Positions 36,071-45,599 are shown, counted from the first letter of the stretch. The stretch is 64,000 nt of DNA from an uncultured Lachnospiraceae bacterium (GCA_945949085.1 CAMFDJ010000007.1:53282-117281); one strand, 5' to 3'. The notes: generated from the letters alone by a model not told the origin. Numbers and translations are program-made.

Positions 36071-37690
36071 TCAGTGGTCAAGACGATCCACATAAAGGTC
36101 TACAAACTCCATGCGCTCCTGCACAAACCGGCGCATCATACTGATATCGGGAGATGCATTTCCGGATGGCCATCTTTCCATCTCACGCTCCATGGCGCCT
36201 GAGGCGGTCAGCTGCCCCATCAGTGCATCCATTCTCGCAAGCAGTGCGTCCGTTGCAAATTCGCCTTCCCGCCACTTTTTCCAGCGCTCTTTCACATAGG
36301 CACGGCAGTCCTGCGCATCCAGCTCGATCATACGCATGCCAGGCTGAAAACAAACAATCGACTCTACTTCATCCATGGTTTCCTCCGCATAAAAAGCATT
36401 ATCGGCATAAACCGCCCCAAAGGAGAGGTTCATATCCCAGGGAATAAAATACCCATAGCTGTCATTTCCCCGTCTGCGTGCGACATAATAGACATTCTTG
36501 TTTTCATTATCAAAACCGGCGATCGCTTGAAAGAACAACCAGTTGTCTGCAATATTCTCCGTATCGGCAAGCGTGCCGATGCACGCAAGGAAAGTCTCAT
36601 CATCTGCTTCCATACACGCAGCCATGCGTCTGAGCGGTTCCCATTCCTGCGCATTTTCCAATATGGTATCACCCTTTAAGAAAAAACCGCCCCTAAAATC
36701 TTTCAGATTCGGATCGGGATAGTCGCCTGTAAAATCGCTTTCCTGCCAGCCGGCCGTATATTTCTTTTTATAGATCCGCTCGACGACGGTTTCGCCGCGG
36801 GACAGCTGCGATGACACGCTGTCCATATGGAGCTGTTTTCTGTCAACCGGATGTGTCAGAAGATAGAGTCCTGCGTAACCACCATTGATCACGACCTCCG
36901 CATATTCCCCTGTCACACCGAAATTCTGTCCATATGGATTGTGATAAGCCCCTGTCTCCTGCCACAGATCCATGCAGAGCTTATCCCGGATTCTGGAATT
37001 ATCCGCATAGAGACTGTTTAAAATCCAATCATCGTCTTTGCGTATTTCCAAAAGATTTTCGTTATGACTGACAATGCTGCCATCCTTCTTCTGTTTCTTC
37101 AGTTTCAGCCGAAGACTCTTTTTTTCATACTCCCTGCTGGTATTACCGCGAATCGTAGCAGTTGTATAACACTCTGTCACCCAATCCTGTTTCCCCGCCT
37201 GCTCATACAGGGTAAACCGATAAAGCGGATTGCCATCCTCACTTGTCAGCTCTGTTCCCTCAAAGCTGATCATAGGAAGACCTGTCAGCTTCAGATAGCA
37301 GAGTTCATATACATTGCCCTGCACTGCCAGAAAAGGAATCGCATGATTTTCTGCCGTCAGTGCTGCCTTTTCTTCTGTGCCAAAATCCTCAAGGAAAAAA
37401 ATCCGGGTTCCCTGCGATGCCGAAAAGGAACCTGTTTCCCAAATGACATCCGTACTGTCTACCGGCAGGAAAAAGGTGCGATCTGCTTCACTTTTACAAA
37501 GAGACTGCTCGCGAAAGCAAAGAGAAAAATCAAGACCTTCCTCTGCCTCTTCCAGCTCTTCCATCAGTTTTTGTGCCTTCTCCTGTTTCATATACGTATA
37601 ATGCATACCGTTTTTCTGCCCTCCGAGAAGACAAAAAAACATAACCGCCAAAAGACCAATCAGGCTACCTGCAAAAAGTCCTTTTTTCAT
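36071..37690 (-). CDS. CotH-family protein kinase-like, membrane-anchored
   Basis: 539 residues. One N-terminal transmembrane segment (about 5-24) puts the rest outside the cell. The CotH kinase fold shows TIRGNTSREYEKKSLRLKL (with the invariant Lys), a helix with RDKLCMDLW, GGYAGLYLLT, AIAGFDNENKNVYY and FIPWDMNLSFG (metal Asp). CotH of Bacillus phosphorylates spore coat proteins; here, in a wall-glycan operon, a surface protein or glycan may be the target. GGAG precedes the ATG, four bases from the HAD gene stop. Confidence 0.9.
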   Translation of the reverse strand: MKKGLFAGSLIGLLAVMFFCLLGGQKNGMHYTYMKQEKAQKLMEELEEAEEGLDFSLCFREQSLCKSEADRTFFLPVDSTDVIWETGSFSASQGTRIFFLEDFGTEEKAALTAENHAIPFLAVQGNVYELCYLKLTGLPMISFEGTELTSEDGNPLYRFTLYEQAGKQDWVTECYTTATIRGNTSREYEKKSLRLKLKKQKKDGSIVSHNENLLEIRKDDDWILNSLYADNSRIRDKLCMDLWQETGAYHNPYGQNFGVTGEYAEVVINGGYAGLYLLTHPVDRKQLHMDSVSSQLSRGETVVERIYKKKYTAGWQESDFTGDYPDPNLKDFRGGFFLKGDTILENAQEWEPLRRMAACMEADDETFLACIGTLADTENIADNWLFFQAIAGFDNENKNVYYVARRRGNDSYGYFIPWDMNLSFGAVYADNAFYAEETMDEVESIVCFQPGMRMIELDAQDCRAYVKERWKKWREGEFATDALLARMDALMGQLTASGAMEREMERWPSGNASPDISMMRRFVQERMEFVDLYVDRLDH

Positions 37691-37693
37691 CCA

Positions 37694-38092
37694 CTACTCC
37701 ATTAAAGGTCTGCTGCCCTTGCATAGCGCATCCATCTCATCAACGCTCAGTTTCAAGAATTCATCAGGGCGGACCGTTCTGTCATCCACATAAAAACCCT
37801 TGTGTCCCGGCCATGGCTTACCGTAAATAATCTCATCATACGGAATATCCCACTTATCAAGCCATGCAAGCAAAACCTTTGCCGTATTGGCATTGATCAT
37901 GCCGATATTCCCCTTGTAACTGTTCATGTTGCGTGACGTAAAGAGTACAATTCTGGCACCTCCGGCCTTATATTCCCTGATCTTTTCCACCATCTGGGGA
38001 AAAGGCACTAAATCCATGTATTCCTCTTCCTTCTTTTTGATCGGACAGATTGTTCCGTCAATATCAAAGCAAAATGTCAAATCCTCGTACAT
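37694..38092 (-). CDS. HAD-like hydrolase (capsule-locus phosphatase type)
   Basis: 132 residues, a minimal HAD fold. Motif I FCFDIDGTIC, motif II VLFTSRN, motif III IIYGKPWPG and motif IV VDDRT are all present, so it should be catalytically competent against a small phosphorylated molecule. There is no cap domain, which suggests a large or carrier-bound substrate. Its first 16 bp overlap the end of the kinase gene, indicating coupling. Confidence 0.87.
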   Translation of the reverse strand: MYEDLTFCFDIDGTICPIKKKEEEYMDLVPFPQMVEKIREYKAGGARIVLFTSRNMNSYKGNIGMINANTAKVLLAWLDKWDIPYDEIIYGKPWPGHKGFYVDDRTVRPDEFLKLSVDEMDALCKGSRPLME

Positions 38093-39537
38093 TCCTGTTC
38101 TACCTCCTGCAGTATTCTGATTGCATTTAATAAAAATCCAAATACCTTTCCCGGCTGATCCATATGATAAGGCAGCATGGAAAGGAAGAGACTCGCTTCA
38201 AGGAGTCTGACCTTGGTATAAACAAATCCGTTCTCTTGCAAATATTGTTGAAAAATCCGGATATAAGGCCGGGCATCTGTGTCGACAGACAACATAAGCT
38301 TCATATCCCGATCCATTGTGATCTGAAATAAACCACTGTTGAAAAAGTCATAACAGCCACAGATGGAATGGGAAAGCTTTGCCAGATCATAATACATATC
38401 CGTATAAAGTTCTCCCTCGGTCACCGCACCCTTCGGATCTATCAATTTTAGGAGACTGGCCTCTCTACTGTAGAGAATATTGGAAAAACAAAGATCTCCA
38501 TGACCAATGACAAGCTCATTTGTATTTGCCTGCGGAAAAAGACTGTTCACTTTCTCATAGAGCATTTCATAATGACGCAGGATGTCGTCAATGCTGTCAT
38601 ATTCCGTTCCCATCTCAATGAGCGTATTAAAATAATGATACTGCGGAAACGCCGCAAGCTCCTTCATTCGGCTTCTGACTTTCTTCAGATACAGATCATC
38701 CGAAACCGCTTTTGCCTGTTTCTCATCCACTGCCTTCTTCTTTCGCAGATTGATAAAGTAAAACAGTTTATCCAGAATATCAGAAAGCTCCTGCGTGGAA
38801 ACTGCCCCATGCACAAAACGAATTGCGATATCCGTCATGTGGAAACGCTCCATCGTATACGAGGCTCCCTGTGCATCCTCTTTATAGTCGTACGGCATGA
38901 CAAACCACATTTTCATGTTATCGGGAAGCAGATAATAAAAATTATATTCTGCTTTAATTTTTTCAATCTTTGTGGATCGTTTCGTAACGGTATGTTCGTC
39001 TCCTGCAAGCGCATTAAAAAATCTTGCATCAAACCCGCTCGTGATAAAATTCAGGAAATTACCCAGTACCGATAAATCCGTAAAAGCATGGTTTTCTATT
39101 TGAAGCGCCTGCATTCGGCGTGTCTGTAACAGATCAAGCGCCTCGAGTGCAGTGTCTATGTCAGAGAATACAGCAGCTGCCAGCTTTTCGTCGCAAAGTG
39201 CCACATATGTCTGTTCCACATATGCCGCCTTTGTCAGAATTGTCTGAAATTCATGCGTATCCGCCAGGCCGAAATTGGAATACAGATATACCACGCTCTG
39301 CCCGCCGCCCTTGCCTTTTTCATTTATTAATTCTCGTTTTAACTTCTCTTCCTCTTCCGGATTATCATACACCAAAAAGGTTCCAACCGTTTTACACCGC
39401 GAAATTTCTTCCTTCATTCTATCCTTCAGCGTCACACGCTTAAAAATAGTTTGTCCATAAGTCTTCCCGCCGGTAATGGAAGCAATCTCCTGATTTGGTT
39501 TGCATGTATCATCATAAATAACAATCGTTTTTTTCAT
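38077..39537 (-). CDS. APH-fold phosphotransferase with unassigned N-terminal domain
   Basis: 486 residues. Residues 1-150 are alpha/beta and unassigned. The kinase part has Lys186 in VTKRS and Glu197 in a following helix, hinge YTMERFHM, catalytic VIGHGDLCFSN (Asp348, Asn353) and LIDPKG (Asp367). This is the aminoglycoside/choline kinase fold, so it phosphorylates a small hydroxyl compound, perhaps a sugar. AAGGAG before the ATG at 39537 decides the start. It is followed by the HAD hydrolase and, six genes on, the nucleotidyltransferase, which together could make an activated donor. Confidence 0.85.
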   Translation of the reverse strand: MKKTIVIYDDTCKPNQEIASITGGKTYGQTIFKRVTLKDRMKEEISRCKTVGTFLVYDNPEEEEKLKRELINEKGKGGGQSVVYLYSNFGLADTHEFQTILTKAAYVEQTYVALCDEKLAAAVFSDIDTALEALDLLQTRRMQALQIENHAFTDLSVLGNFLNFITSGFDARFFNALAGDEHTVTKRSTKIEKIKAEYNFYYLLPDNMKMWFVMPYDYKEDAQGASYTMERFHMTDIAIRFVHGAVSTQELSDILDKLFYFINLRKKKAVDEKQAKAVSDDLYLKKVRSRMKELAAFPQYHYFNTLIEMGTEYDSIDDILRHYEMLYEKVNSLFPQANTNELVIGHGDLCFSNILYSREASLLKLIDPKGAVTEGELYTDMYYDLAKLSHSICGCYDFFNSGLFQITMDRDMKLMLSVDTDARPYIRIFQQYLQENGFVYTKVRLLEASLFLSMLPYHMDQPGKVFGFLLNAIRILQEVEQECTRI

Positions 39538-39547
39538 TCCCGTCTCC

Positions 39548-40342
39548 TTACATCCGACTGTTTTGCTGTTTTTGCCACGCAGCTTTTTTCTCTGCCGATT
39601 CCGCCAGACGGCACATTGCAAAAACAAGATATCCGATCACTGTACCTATCGCCAGTGCCCAAATACCGATCTGGGTATAGACTGTCTTTAATTGATTTTC
39701 TCCCGCCTGAAAGACGGAGCTGATATAGATTGCAAAATCTGCAGGTCCAAACCCATTTCCCATAAAGCTCTCGATCAAACAGAGCGTACCGATCTCGGAA
39801 AGCCATCCCAAAAAAGAAGCAAATAAAATCAGCATGCTGCGCCCCTTGATCAGGTTCCTGGTGAAATCATACCATTTCTTAATCACATCAAGACCTTTCA
39901 GCGCCGTCATCGTCCTCGCAGAACTCTTTCGCATGATCAGATATTGATTTAAATAGGCAAAGCTGCCCGGAATCGCAAGATAAATAAGTGCGGTCAGAAG
40001 TAAAACCACATAAAAGAACCCTGTTGTTTTGGATACAGAATGTCCCAAAATCAGTTCCGTCGGCAAAAGTAACACAAAAAGAGCAAGTGTGTCAAAAAAG
40101 CGATCTACCACCACGCTTAAAACTCCCACCTGCCAGACGCGGGTTTTTCTCGATATTTCTTCAATCCGATAAATCTCGCCAAGCTTGAACGGAATGATCA
40201 AATTGACAAGTGTCGTCCGAAAATACAAAAGCAAGAATTCCCAAAACGGAATCCGGTGTTCCATCAGCACCAGATACAGGCGCATCATCTTAAACAAATG
40301 GACTGCTACAAATCCAATCCCAATCAGTATTATATCGTACAT
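39548..40342 (-). CDS. Lysylphosphatidylglycerol-synthase-like transmembrane (UPF0104) protein
   Basis: 264 residues, six to seven hydrophobic segments, with LVNLIIPFKLGEIYRIEEIS and VVVDRFFDTLAL, the core motifs of the UPF0104/AglD flippase-like domain. It lacks the MprF synthase domain. Such proteins are thought to move lipids or lipid-linked sugars. Next to the DPM1-like GT2 and GtrA it would fit a lipid-phosphate-sugar system. GGGAG precedes the ATG at 40342. Confidence 0.85.
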   Translation of the reverse strand: MYDIILIGIGFVAVHLFKMMRLYLVLMEHRIPFWEFLLLYFRTTLVNLIIPFKLGEIYRIEEISRKTRVWQVGVLSVVVDRFFDTLALFVLLLPTELILGHSVSKTTGFFYVVLLLTALIYLAIPGSFAYLNQYLIMRKSSARTMTALKGLDVIKKWYDFTRNLIKGRSMLILFASFLGWLSEIGTLCLIESFMGNGFGPADFAIYISSVFQAGENQLKTVYTQIGIWALAIGTVIGYLVFAMCRLAESAEKKAAWQKQQNSRM

Positions 40343-40382
40343 AGTTTCTCCCTGTACATACCGTATTCTTCTGCTACTGTTC

Positions 40383-41180
40383 TCAGTTTTCCTCCGCCTC
40401 TGTAATCTGCTGCGACGTATAAAGCTCTCTGACAACCTCGCGGTACTCACCCTTGATCGTTTCATGATTCAGAAAATAGGCAAAAGCCATCCTCAGCACC
40501 GTGATCGCCTGATTGACCATTTTCACATTGGAGACCTGATCATCCTCTCTCCATGAAACAGGATAGAAAATAATATCATGTTTATAGTAATGAGAAGCCA
40601 GAATCATCACATAATTGAACATCAGGTTGTCCGGAAATTTTTCAAAGAAACTGTCCGAAAGCATTTTTGTGCTGTACAGGTTCAGCCCGCTTCCCAGATC
40701 GAAGATTCGCTGATGTGTTACAAACGCAAAGATAAAATCATAAACCACGTTTCCAAAGGTTCTGAAAGCAGAATAACCGGACAGGCGCGATCCCCGCATA
40801 AATCTGGCTCCCAGCACACAGTCATGCTGCTTATGGATGCCTTTCTCCAGCATAGGAATAAAATCGTGGATATCGCCCTGATCGTCACCATGGAGCATGC
40901 AAACATAATCATAGCCATGATCGACCGCATAGTGGAAAGCCATTTTCTGCGAACCGCCGAGTCCGTAATTATCGTCATTCCGCATCAGCTTAACAGGAAG
41001 CTGCGGATTATCCTTCAGATAAGCCAGCACTACCTCTTCGGTGTGATCGGTGCTTCTGTTGTTGACAACAAGAATTTCCTCAAAATAAGGAACCACTTCC
41101 TCATCAAGCTGCGCAAGCACTCTGACAATCTGCTTTTCACAGTTGTATGCCGGAATAAACAATAGCATTTTCTGTTCCAT
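40383..41180 (-). CDS. DPM1-like GT2 polyprenyl-phosphate glycosyltransferase
   Basis: 265 residues. Start LLFIPAYNCEKQI, VVNNRSTDHTE, MLHGDDQGD (the metal-binding DD/QGD) and LGARFMRGSRLSGY, all typical of dolichyl/undecaprenyl-phosphate sugar synthases. It would charge polyprenyl phosphate with one sugar, which the GT-C proteins could use outside. Adjacent GtrA (3 bp) is the usual partner of such enzymes. GGAG before the ATG overlaps the gtrA stop. Confidence 0.92.
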   Translation of the reverse strand: MEQKMLLFIPAYNCEKQIVRVLAQLDEEVVPYFEEILVVNNRSTDHTEEVVLAYLKDNPQLPVKLMRNDDNYGLGGSQKMAFHYAVDHGYDYVCMLHGDDQGDIHDFIPMLEKGIHKQHDCVLGARFMRGSRLSGYSAFRTFGNVVYDFIFAFVTHQRIFDLGSGLNLYSTKMLSDSFFEKFPDNLMFNYVMILASHYYKHDIIFYPVSWREDDQVSNVKMVNQAITVLRMAFAYFLNHETIKGEYREVVRELYTSQQITEAEEN

Positions 41181-41183
41181 GCG

Positions 41184-41639
41184 CTACTCCTCCTTCTGCT
41201 CCAAAAAGATTTTTCTCGTAATAAAATTATAAACCATTACAATGCCGGTAGCAACTATTTTGGCGCCTGCCGTTACGAGTGCGGGACTGAGGAGGCTTTT
41301 CAGCCACAGCCAGTTTTCATACAGTACATCGATGGAAAGCTTGATGATCGCCTCGTTGATCAGAAGCCCGATCAGGCTTAATATCGTAAAGATCACAAAC
41401 TCTTTCTTCCGGTCCATGTCCTCCTTGCGGACAAACACATATTTCATGGAAAGCAGATAATTGACAATGACTGAGATCACAAACCCCCAGAAAGCACCGA
41501 TCAGCGCAGCTGTCCCGGTCGCCATCTGCATCTGATTTCTAAGGACTGCTGCCACAACGTTGGTGATTGCAAAGTCAATCAGAAAACAGACAACACCAAC
41601 CACACCAAATTTTAAAATCTGTTCTATCAATTTTTTCAT
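41184..41639 (-). CDS. GtrA family membrane protein
   Basis: 151 residues, four hydrophobic segments, with the start FGVVGVVCFLIDFAITNV and the second-half NYLLSMKYVFVRK characteristic of GtrA. These proteins are believed to flip undecaprenyl-phosphate sugars. Immediately upstream of the DPM1-like GT2. The 126-bp gap to the phosphoglucomutase gene has only a weak hairpin. Confidence 0.92.
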   Translation of the reverse strand: MKKLIEQILKFGVVGVVCFLIDFAITNVVAAVLRNQMQMATGTAALIGAFWGFVISVIVNYLLSMKYVFVRKEDMDRKKEFVIFTILSLIGLLINEAIIKLSIDVLYENWLWLKSLLSPALVTAGAKIVATGIVMVYNFITRKIFLEQKEE

Positions 41640-41765
41640 CTTATCTTGTTTTCTCCTGTCTTTTCCTTCCTGTATCCACGCATGCTATTCGGCCCATGCC
41701 CCATTTTAAAGAGCCTGCTCTTATCCCTCAGCTGTGTGCCTTACGGCTTTGGAACCTCCTGCCCT

Positions 41766-43499
41766 TTAAGAAAGATGCGGAACTGCAGATAACAGTGCCT
41801 GCGTCAGAGCTGCAAGTCTCTCCCCTGCATCTGTCAGGCTGTTTCCCTTCACACCCATATAAAACTTGATCTTCGGTTCCGTACCGGATGGACGTGCGCA
41901 ACACCAGGAATCATTCTCAAGATCAAAGTAAAGCACATTGGATTTCGGAAGTCCGGTCTCTTTCTTCTCTCCCGTCTGCAGATCAGTGATCACATTCTGC
42001 TCGTAGTCGCGCACGGCAAGCACCGAAAGGCCTGCCAGCTCTTTCATCGGCTTTTCGCGCATTGCGGCCATGATATCGGCAATCGCCTTGGCACCGGAAG
42101 CACCTTTCATTGTCACTGTGTGCAGTCCTTCCTTAAAGTAACCGTATTTCTCATAAAGCTTTATCATCTGATCCCAGAGCGTCATGCCACATTTTTTGCA
42201 GTATGCCGCCACTTCACACAGGCACATCACAGCCACAACGGCATCCTTATCTCTGGCATGCGTTCCCGCCAGACATCCATAGCTTTCCTCAAGACCAAAT
42301 ATATAATGATAAGAGTGCTGCTGCTCGAAGAATTTGATTTGTTCTCCGATATACTTAAATCCGGTCAGCACTTCAATCTGCGTCACACCGTAATCCTTTG
42401 TCAGCACATCTGCCATATTTGTTGTCACGATTGTCTTGACAAGCGCAGGATTTTCCGGCATGGTTCCTGTCAGTGTCTTTTCCCTGAGCAGATATTCCGC
42501 GATCAGCATACCTGACATATTGCCTGTAAAGGGAACATATTCTCCGCTCTTTGTGTCAAGCGCATAGATGCCGAGTCTGTCCGCATCCGGATCTGTTGCA
42601 AGCACAATGTCGGCATGCTTTTCCTTTGCCAGCGCAAGTGCCAGCGTGAAGGCTTTCGGATCTTCGGGATTCGGATACTCCAGCGTGGTAAAGTCAGGAT
42701 CGGGATCAGCCTGCTCCGGCACCACATAGACATTCTCAAAGCCGAGCTCCTGAAGCACTCTGGTAACCGGCACAAGGCCTGTTCCGTGGAGTGGTGTATA
42801 CACAATGCTGATATCCTTTGCCACCTCTTTGATGACCTCCGGATGAACGATCTGTTTTTTCAGTTCGTCCATATACGCATCATCAATCCGGCTGCCGATC
42901 ATGGAAAGCAGTCCCTGCTGCGCTGCGATCTCCTCGTCCATCGTCTTTACCGTGTGGTAATCCGTCACCGCATTTACTTCGGCTATGATCTCATGGTCCC
43001 TCGGAGATGTGATCTGTGCACCGTCCTCCCAGTATACCTTATAACCGTTATACTCCGGCGGATTATGACTTGCCGTGATCACAATTCCTGCAATGGCACC
43101 AAGCTTTCTGACTGCAAAGGACAATTCCGGTGTCGGGCGAAGAGCATCAAACAAATAGGCCTTTATCCCGTTTGCACACAGACAGAGTGCTGCCTCTTTG
43201 GCAAACTCCGGTGAAAAACGTCTGGAATCATATGCAATCGCAACGCCCCTATCCTGCCCGTTTTGTTTGATGATATAATTGGCAAGCCCCTGTGTTGCCT
43301 TCCGGACGGTATAAAAATTCATACGGTTTGTGCCGGCGCCGATCACACCGCGCAGACCACCTGTACCAAATTCAAGGTCACGGTAGAAACGATCTTCTAC
43401 CTCCTCTGCATTGTTGCGGATTGCTAACAGCTCCTGTTTGGTTACCTCATCGAAATAATCATCCTGAAGCCAGAATTCAAATGCTTCCTGATAACTCAT
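41766..43499 (-). CDS. pgcA: Phosphoglucomutase/phosphomannomutase
   Basis: 577 residues, the PgcA-like alpha-D-phosphohexomutase length. The active-site serine is in TASHNPPEYNGYK, the metal loop is DPDADRLGIY, the sugar loop FGLEESYGC and the phosphate loop RPSGTEPK. It interconverts glucose-6-phosphate and glucose-1-phosphate, the substrate of RmlA in this same cluster. AGGAGG lies eight bases before the ATG at 43499. A perfect palindrome lies between it and the preceding gene. Confidence 0.94.
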   Translation of the reverse strand: MSYQEAFEFWLQDDYFDEVTKQELLAIRNNAEEVEDRFYRDLEFGTGGLRGVIGAGTNRMNFYTVRKATQGLANYIIKQNGQDRGVAIAYDSRRFSPEFAKEAALCLCANGIKAYLFDALRPTPELSFAVRKLGAIAGIVITASHNPPEYNGYKVYWEDGAQITSPRDHEIIAEVNAVTDYHTVKTMDEEIAAQQGLLSMIGSRIDDAYMDELKKQIVHPEVIKEVAKDISIVYTPLHGTGLVPVTRVLQELGFENVYVVPEQADPDPDFTTLEYPNPEDPKAFTLALALAKEKHADIVLATDPDADRLGIYALDTKSGEYVPFTGNMSGMLIAEYLLREKTLTGTMPENPALVKTIVTTNMADVLTKDYGVTQIEVLTGFKYIGEQIKFFEQQHSYHYIFGLEESYGCLAGTHARDKDAVVAVMCLCEVAAYCKKCGMTLWDQMIKLYEKYGYFKEGLHTVTMKGASGAKAIADIMAAMREKPMKELAGLSVLAVRDYEQNVITDLQTGEKKETGLPKSNVLYFDLENDSWCCARPSGTEPKIKFYMGVKGNSLTDAGERLAALTQALLSAVPHLS

Positions 43500-43531
43500 T
43501 GTTTCTTCCTCCTGTTTTCTCAATGTCTGCT

Positions 43532-43554
43532 AATCATTCATAACATGAATGATT
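43532..43554. promoter_or_regulatory. Perfect inverted repeat upstream of the phosphoglucomutase gene
   Basis: Two 10-bp arms (AATCATTCAT and its complement) flank three bases, about 33 bp before the start. No T-run follows, so an operator is likelier than a terminator. A TATAAT-like hexamer (43581-43586) lies upstream but without a clear -35. Confidence 0.6.
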
Positions 43555-43581
43555 CATCAACGCCCGATATACTTTCCTGCA

Positions 43582-45570
43582 TTATAATTTTAACCTGAAA
43601 TCCGAATGGTCTAACGAAAAATTAACATTGTAATAAGGATCACCGGCCTCTAATTGCTGCTGCCACTTTTTCTTAAAGTCATCTGATTCCTTCTGATAAC
43701 GTGCGGCACCTTCGCCATCCATATCAGATCCTCTGGACTTTGATTCATAATGGAACAGCTCTGCAAATGGGGTAAATACATTTAAATATCCCTTTTCGCG
43801 AATACGCATGCAGAAATCCACATCATTTAATGCCACTGCAAAATTCTCATCTAAGCCACCCAGCTCGTCATACAGTTTTTTAGAAACCATAAGGCAGGCT
43901 CCGGTAACCGCTGTCACATCCTGTGCATAACACAGTCTGCCCATATACCCCACATTTTCTTTTGGCACTTTATAATGGGTATGTCCGGCTGTTCTGTGTG
44001 CACCAAGTCCAATGACAATACCGGCATGCTGAATGGTATAATCATCATAATAAAGCTTTGCACCAACAGCACCAACATCCTCTCTGGTGGCATACATCAA
44101 CAACTCTTCCAGCCAATCCGGCGAAATCACCTCTACGTCATTGTTCAACAATAGGATATACTCTCCTTTTGCAGATTTTTCACCGAGATTATTAATCGCC
44201 GAATAATTGAAATCACCGACATATTTCACCACTGAAATTTTCGGATGTCTTGCAATATCCTCATAGTAGTGGAATATTTCATCCTCGTTGCTGTTGTTTT
44301 CAACAACAATAATCTCATAGTTATCATAGGTTGACTTGTCCATAATTGATGAAATACATCTCTGCAGGTCACTCCTATGGTTTCTGTTTGCAATGATAAT
44401 AGAAACCATTGGTCTGGATGTCAGCTCATATTTTATTCTGAAAATAGTCTCAAACGCTCTTGTAGATGTAATCTCATAATTCTGATAGCCGTTTACCGCC
44501 AAATGATCTGCAACAGCTCCTCTGGCTGCTTCAATCGCATAGGTCTTTGCACTGATATCCGATGCCACGCTTCCCTTATGCGATCTCCAGTAATAGAGAA
44601 TTTTTGGTATGTGTACAACCTTCTTCGCAGCAGAAGTCAGACGCAAAATCATATCATGATCCTGTGATCCGTCAAATCTGGTTCGAAACAACTCCGTACC
44701 TTCTAACAGCGTTCTTGCAAACACACTGAAATGACAAATATAATTATTGGCTCTCAGGTTGTCTATTGCATAATCCGGTTTGAAATGTAACGTGATCATA
44801 TTGTTGATCGAATCGCCTTTAAAGGTTGCCTCATCACAATAGATATAGTCCGCATCCCGGTTACAGATTACCTTCATGTATTCATATAATACACTGGGAT
44901 GCAAAAGATCATCGTGGTCAAACAATCCTATATACTGACCGGTTGCCATCTTGTAGCACGCATTTGTATTTCCTGAAATCCCTTCGTTTTTCTCAAGCTT
45001 CTGATAGACGATTCTCTTATCGCGGCTTTGATATTCCATACAGATCTTACCCACATAATCATGTGCCGCATCCGATCCGTCCGCTAAGCACAGCTCCCAT
45101 TTTTCATAGGTCTGAGCAAGAACCGAATCAATCATTTCACGCAGGAACTTCTCGGGTGTATTGTAAAGCGGAACCAGAATACTGATCGTAATATCCTTTG
45201 AGAATTTTTCACTGCTCTCTGCCAGGCGTCTTGCTTCGTCGGGAAAGCTGGCCGTACCATGCTTTCTCATCGCCTTCCTGTCCTGCATTTTATTCTTAAT
45301 CTTATGCGCAATCCCCTTAATATCTCCGCATCCTTTCATCCTGTGATACGTACGTATCAAGAAATGCATCACCACGCGCAGTGGTTTGCTCGCCTTCCAG
45401 ACAGGGTTGTTCTTGATTCTCTTTAATTTAAAATCAAGATCATTTACCTTCTCCTGCATCTCGGTAAGGCGACTTGCCATCATCGCATTTTTTTGTTTTT
45501 CTTCTTTCAGGCTGTCTTTATAAAATGCCAGCTCATTTAAGAGCTGCTCTCTATCCTGCTCTAATGCCAT
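43582..45570 (-). CDS. Two-domain GT2 glycosyltransferase with N-terminal coiled coil
   Basis: 662 residues from the ATG at 45570 (AAGGAA before it; a TTG lies 18 bp upstream). A coiled coil (1-52) ends in the motif NPVWKASKPLR (55-65). The first GT-A domain (about 127-340) has GLFDHDD (218) and YCDEATF; the second (about 380-610) has VSIIIANRNHRSDL, VVENNSNEDE, LLLNNDVEV and ALNDVDFCMRIREKG. Two active sites suggest it makes a repeating disaccharide. Of the type found in rhamnan-like O-antigen/S-layer glycan clusters with Wzm/Wzt. Confidence 0.92.
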   Translation of the reverse strand: MALEQDREQLLNELAFYKDSLKEEKQKNAMMASRLTEMQEKVNDLDFKLKRIKNNPVWKASKPLRVVMHFLIRTYHRMKGCGDIKGIAHKIKNKMQDRKAMRKHGTASFPDEARRLAESSEKFSKDITISILVPLYNTPEKFLREMIDSVLAQTYEKWELCLADGSDAAHDYVGKICMEYQSRDKRIVYQKLEKNEGISGNTNACYKMATGQYIGLFDHDDLLHPSVLYEYMKVICNRDADYIYCDEATFKGDSINNMITLHFKPDYAIDNLRANNYICHFSVFARTLLEGTELFRTRFDGSQDHDMILRLTSAAKKVVHIPKILYYWRSHKGSVASDISAKTYAIEAARGAVADHLAVNGYQNYEITSTRAFETIFRIKYELTSRPMVSIIIANRNHRSDLQRCISSIMDKSTYDNYEIIVVENNSNEDEIFHYYEDIARHPKISVVKYVGDFNYSAINNLGEKSAKGEYILLLNNDVEVISPDWLEELLMYATREDVGAVGAKLYYDDYTIQHAGIVIGLGAHRTAGHTHYKVPKENVGYMGRLCYAQDVTAVTGACLMVSKKLYDELGGLDENFAVALNDVDFCMRIREKGYLNVFTPFAELFHYESKSRGSDMDGEGAARYQKESDDFKKKWQQQLEAGDPYYNVNFSLDHSDFRLKL

Positions 45571-45599
45571 ATCTCTTTCCTTTTTCAATATCCCATCAT

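Noticed and set aside
41640..41765. Weak AAGAGC/GCTCTT hairpin as a terminator between pgcA and gtrA
   Set aside because: Six-base arms with a two-base loop and no T-run; too weak to call.
43581..43586. TATAAT hexamer at the end of the two-domain GT2 gene as a promoter for pgcA
   Set aside because: No acceptable -35 at 16-18 bp and no extended -10; kept only as a possibility in the palindrome entry.
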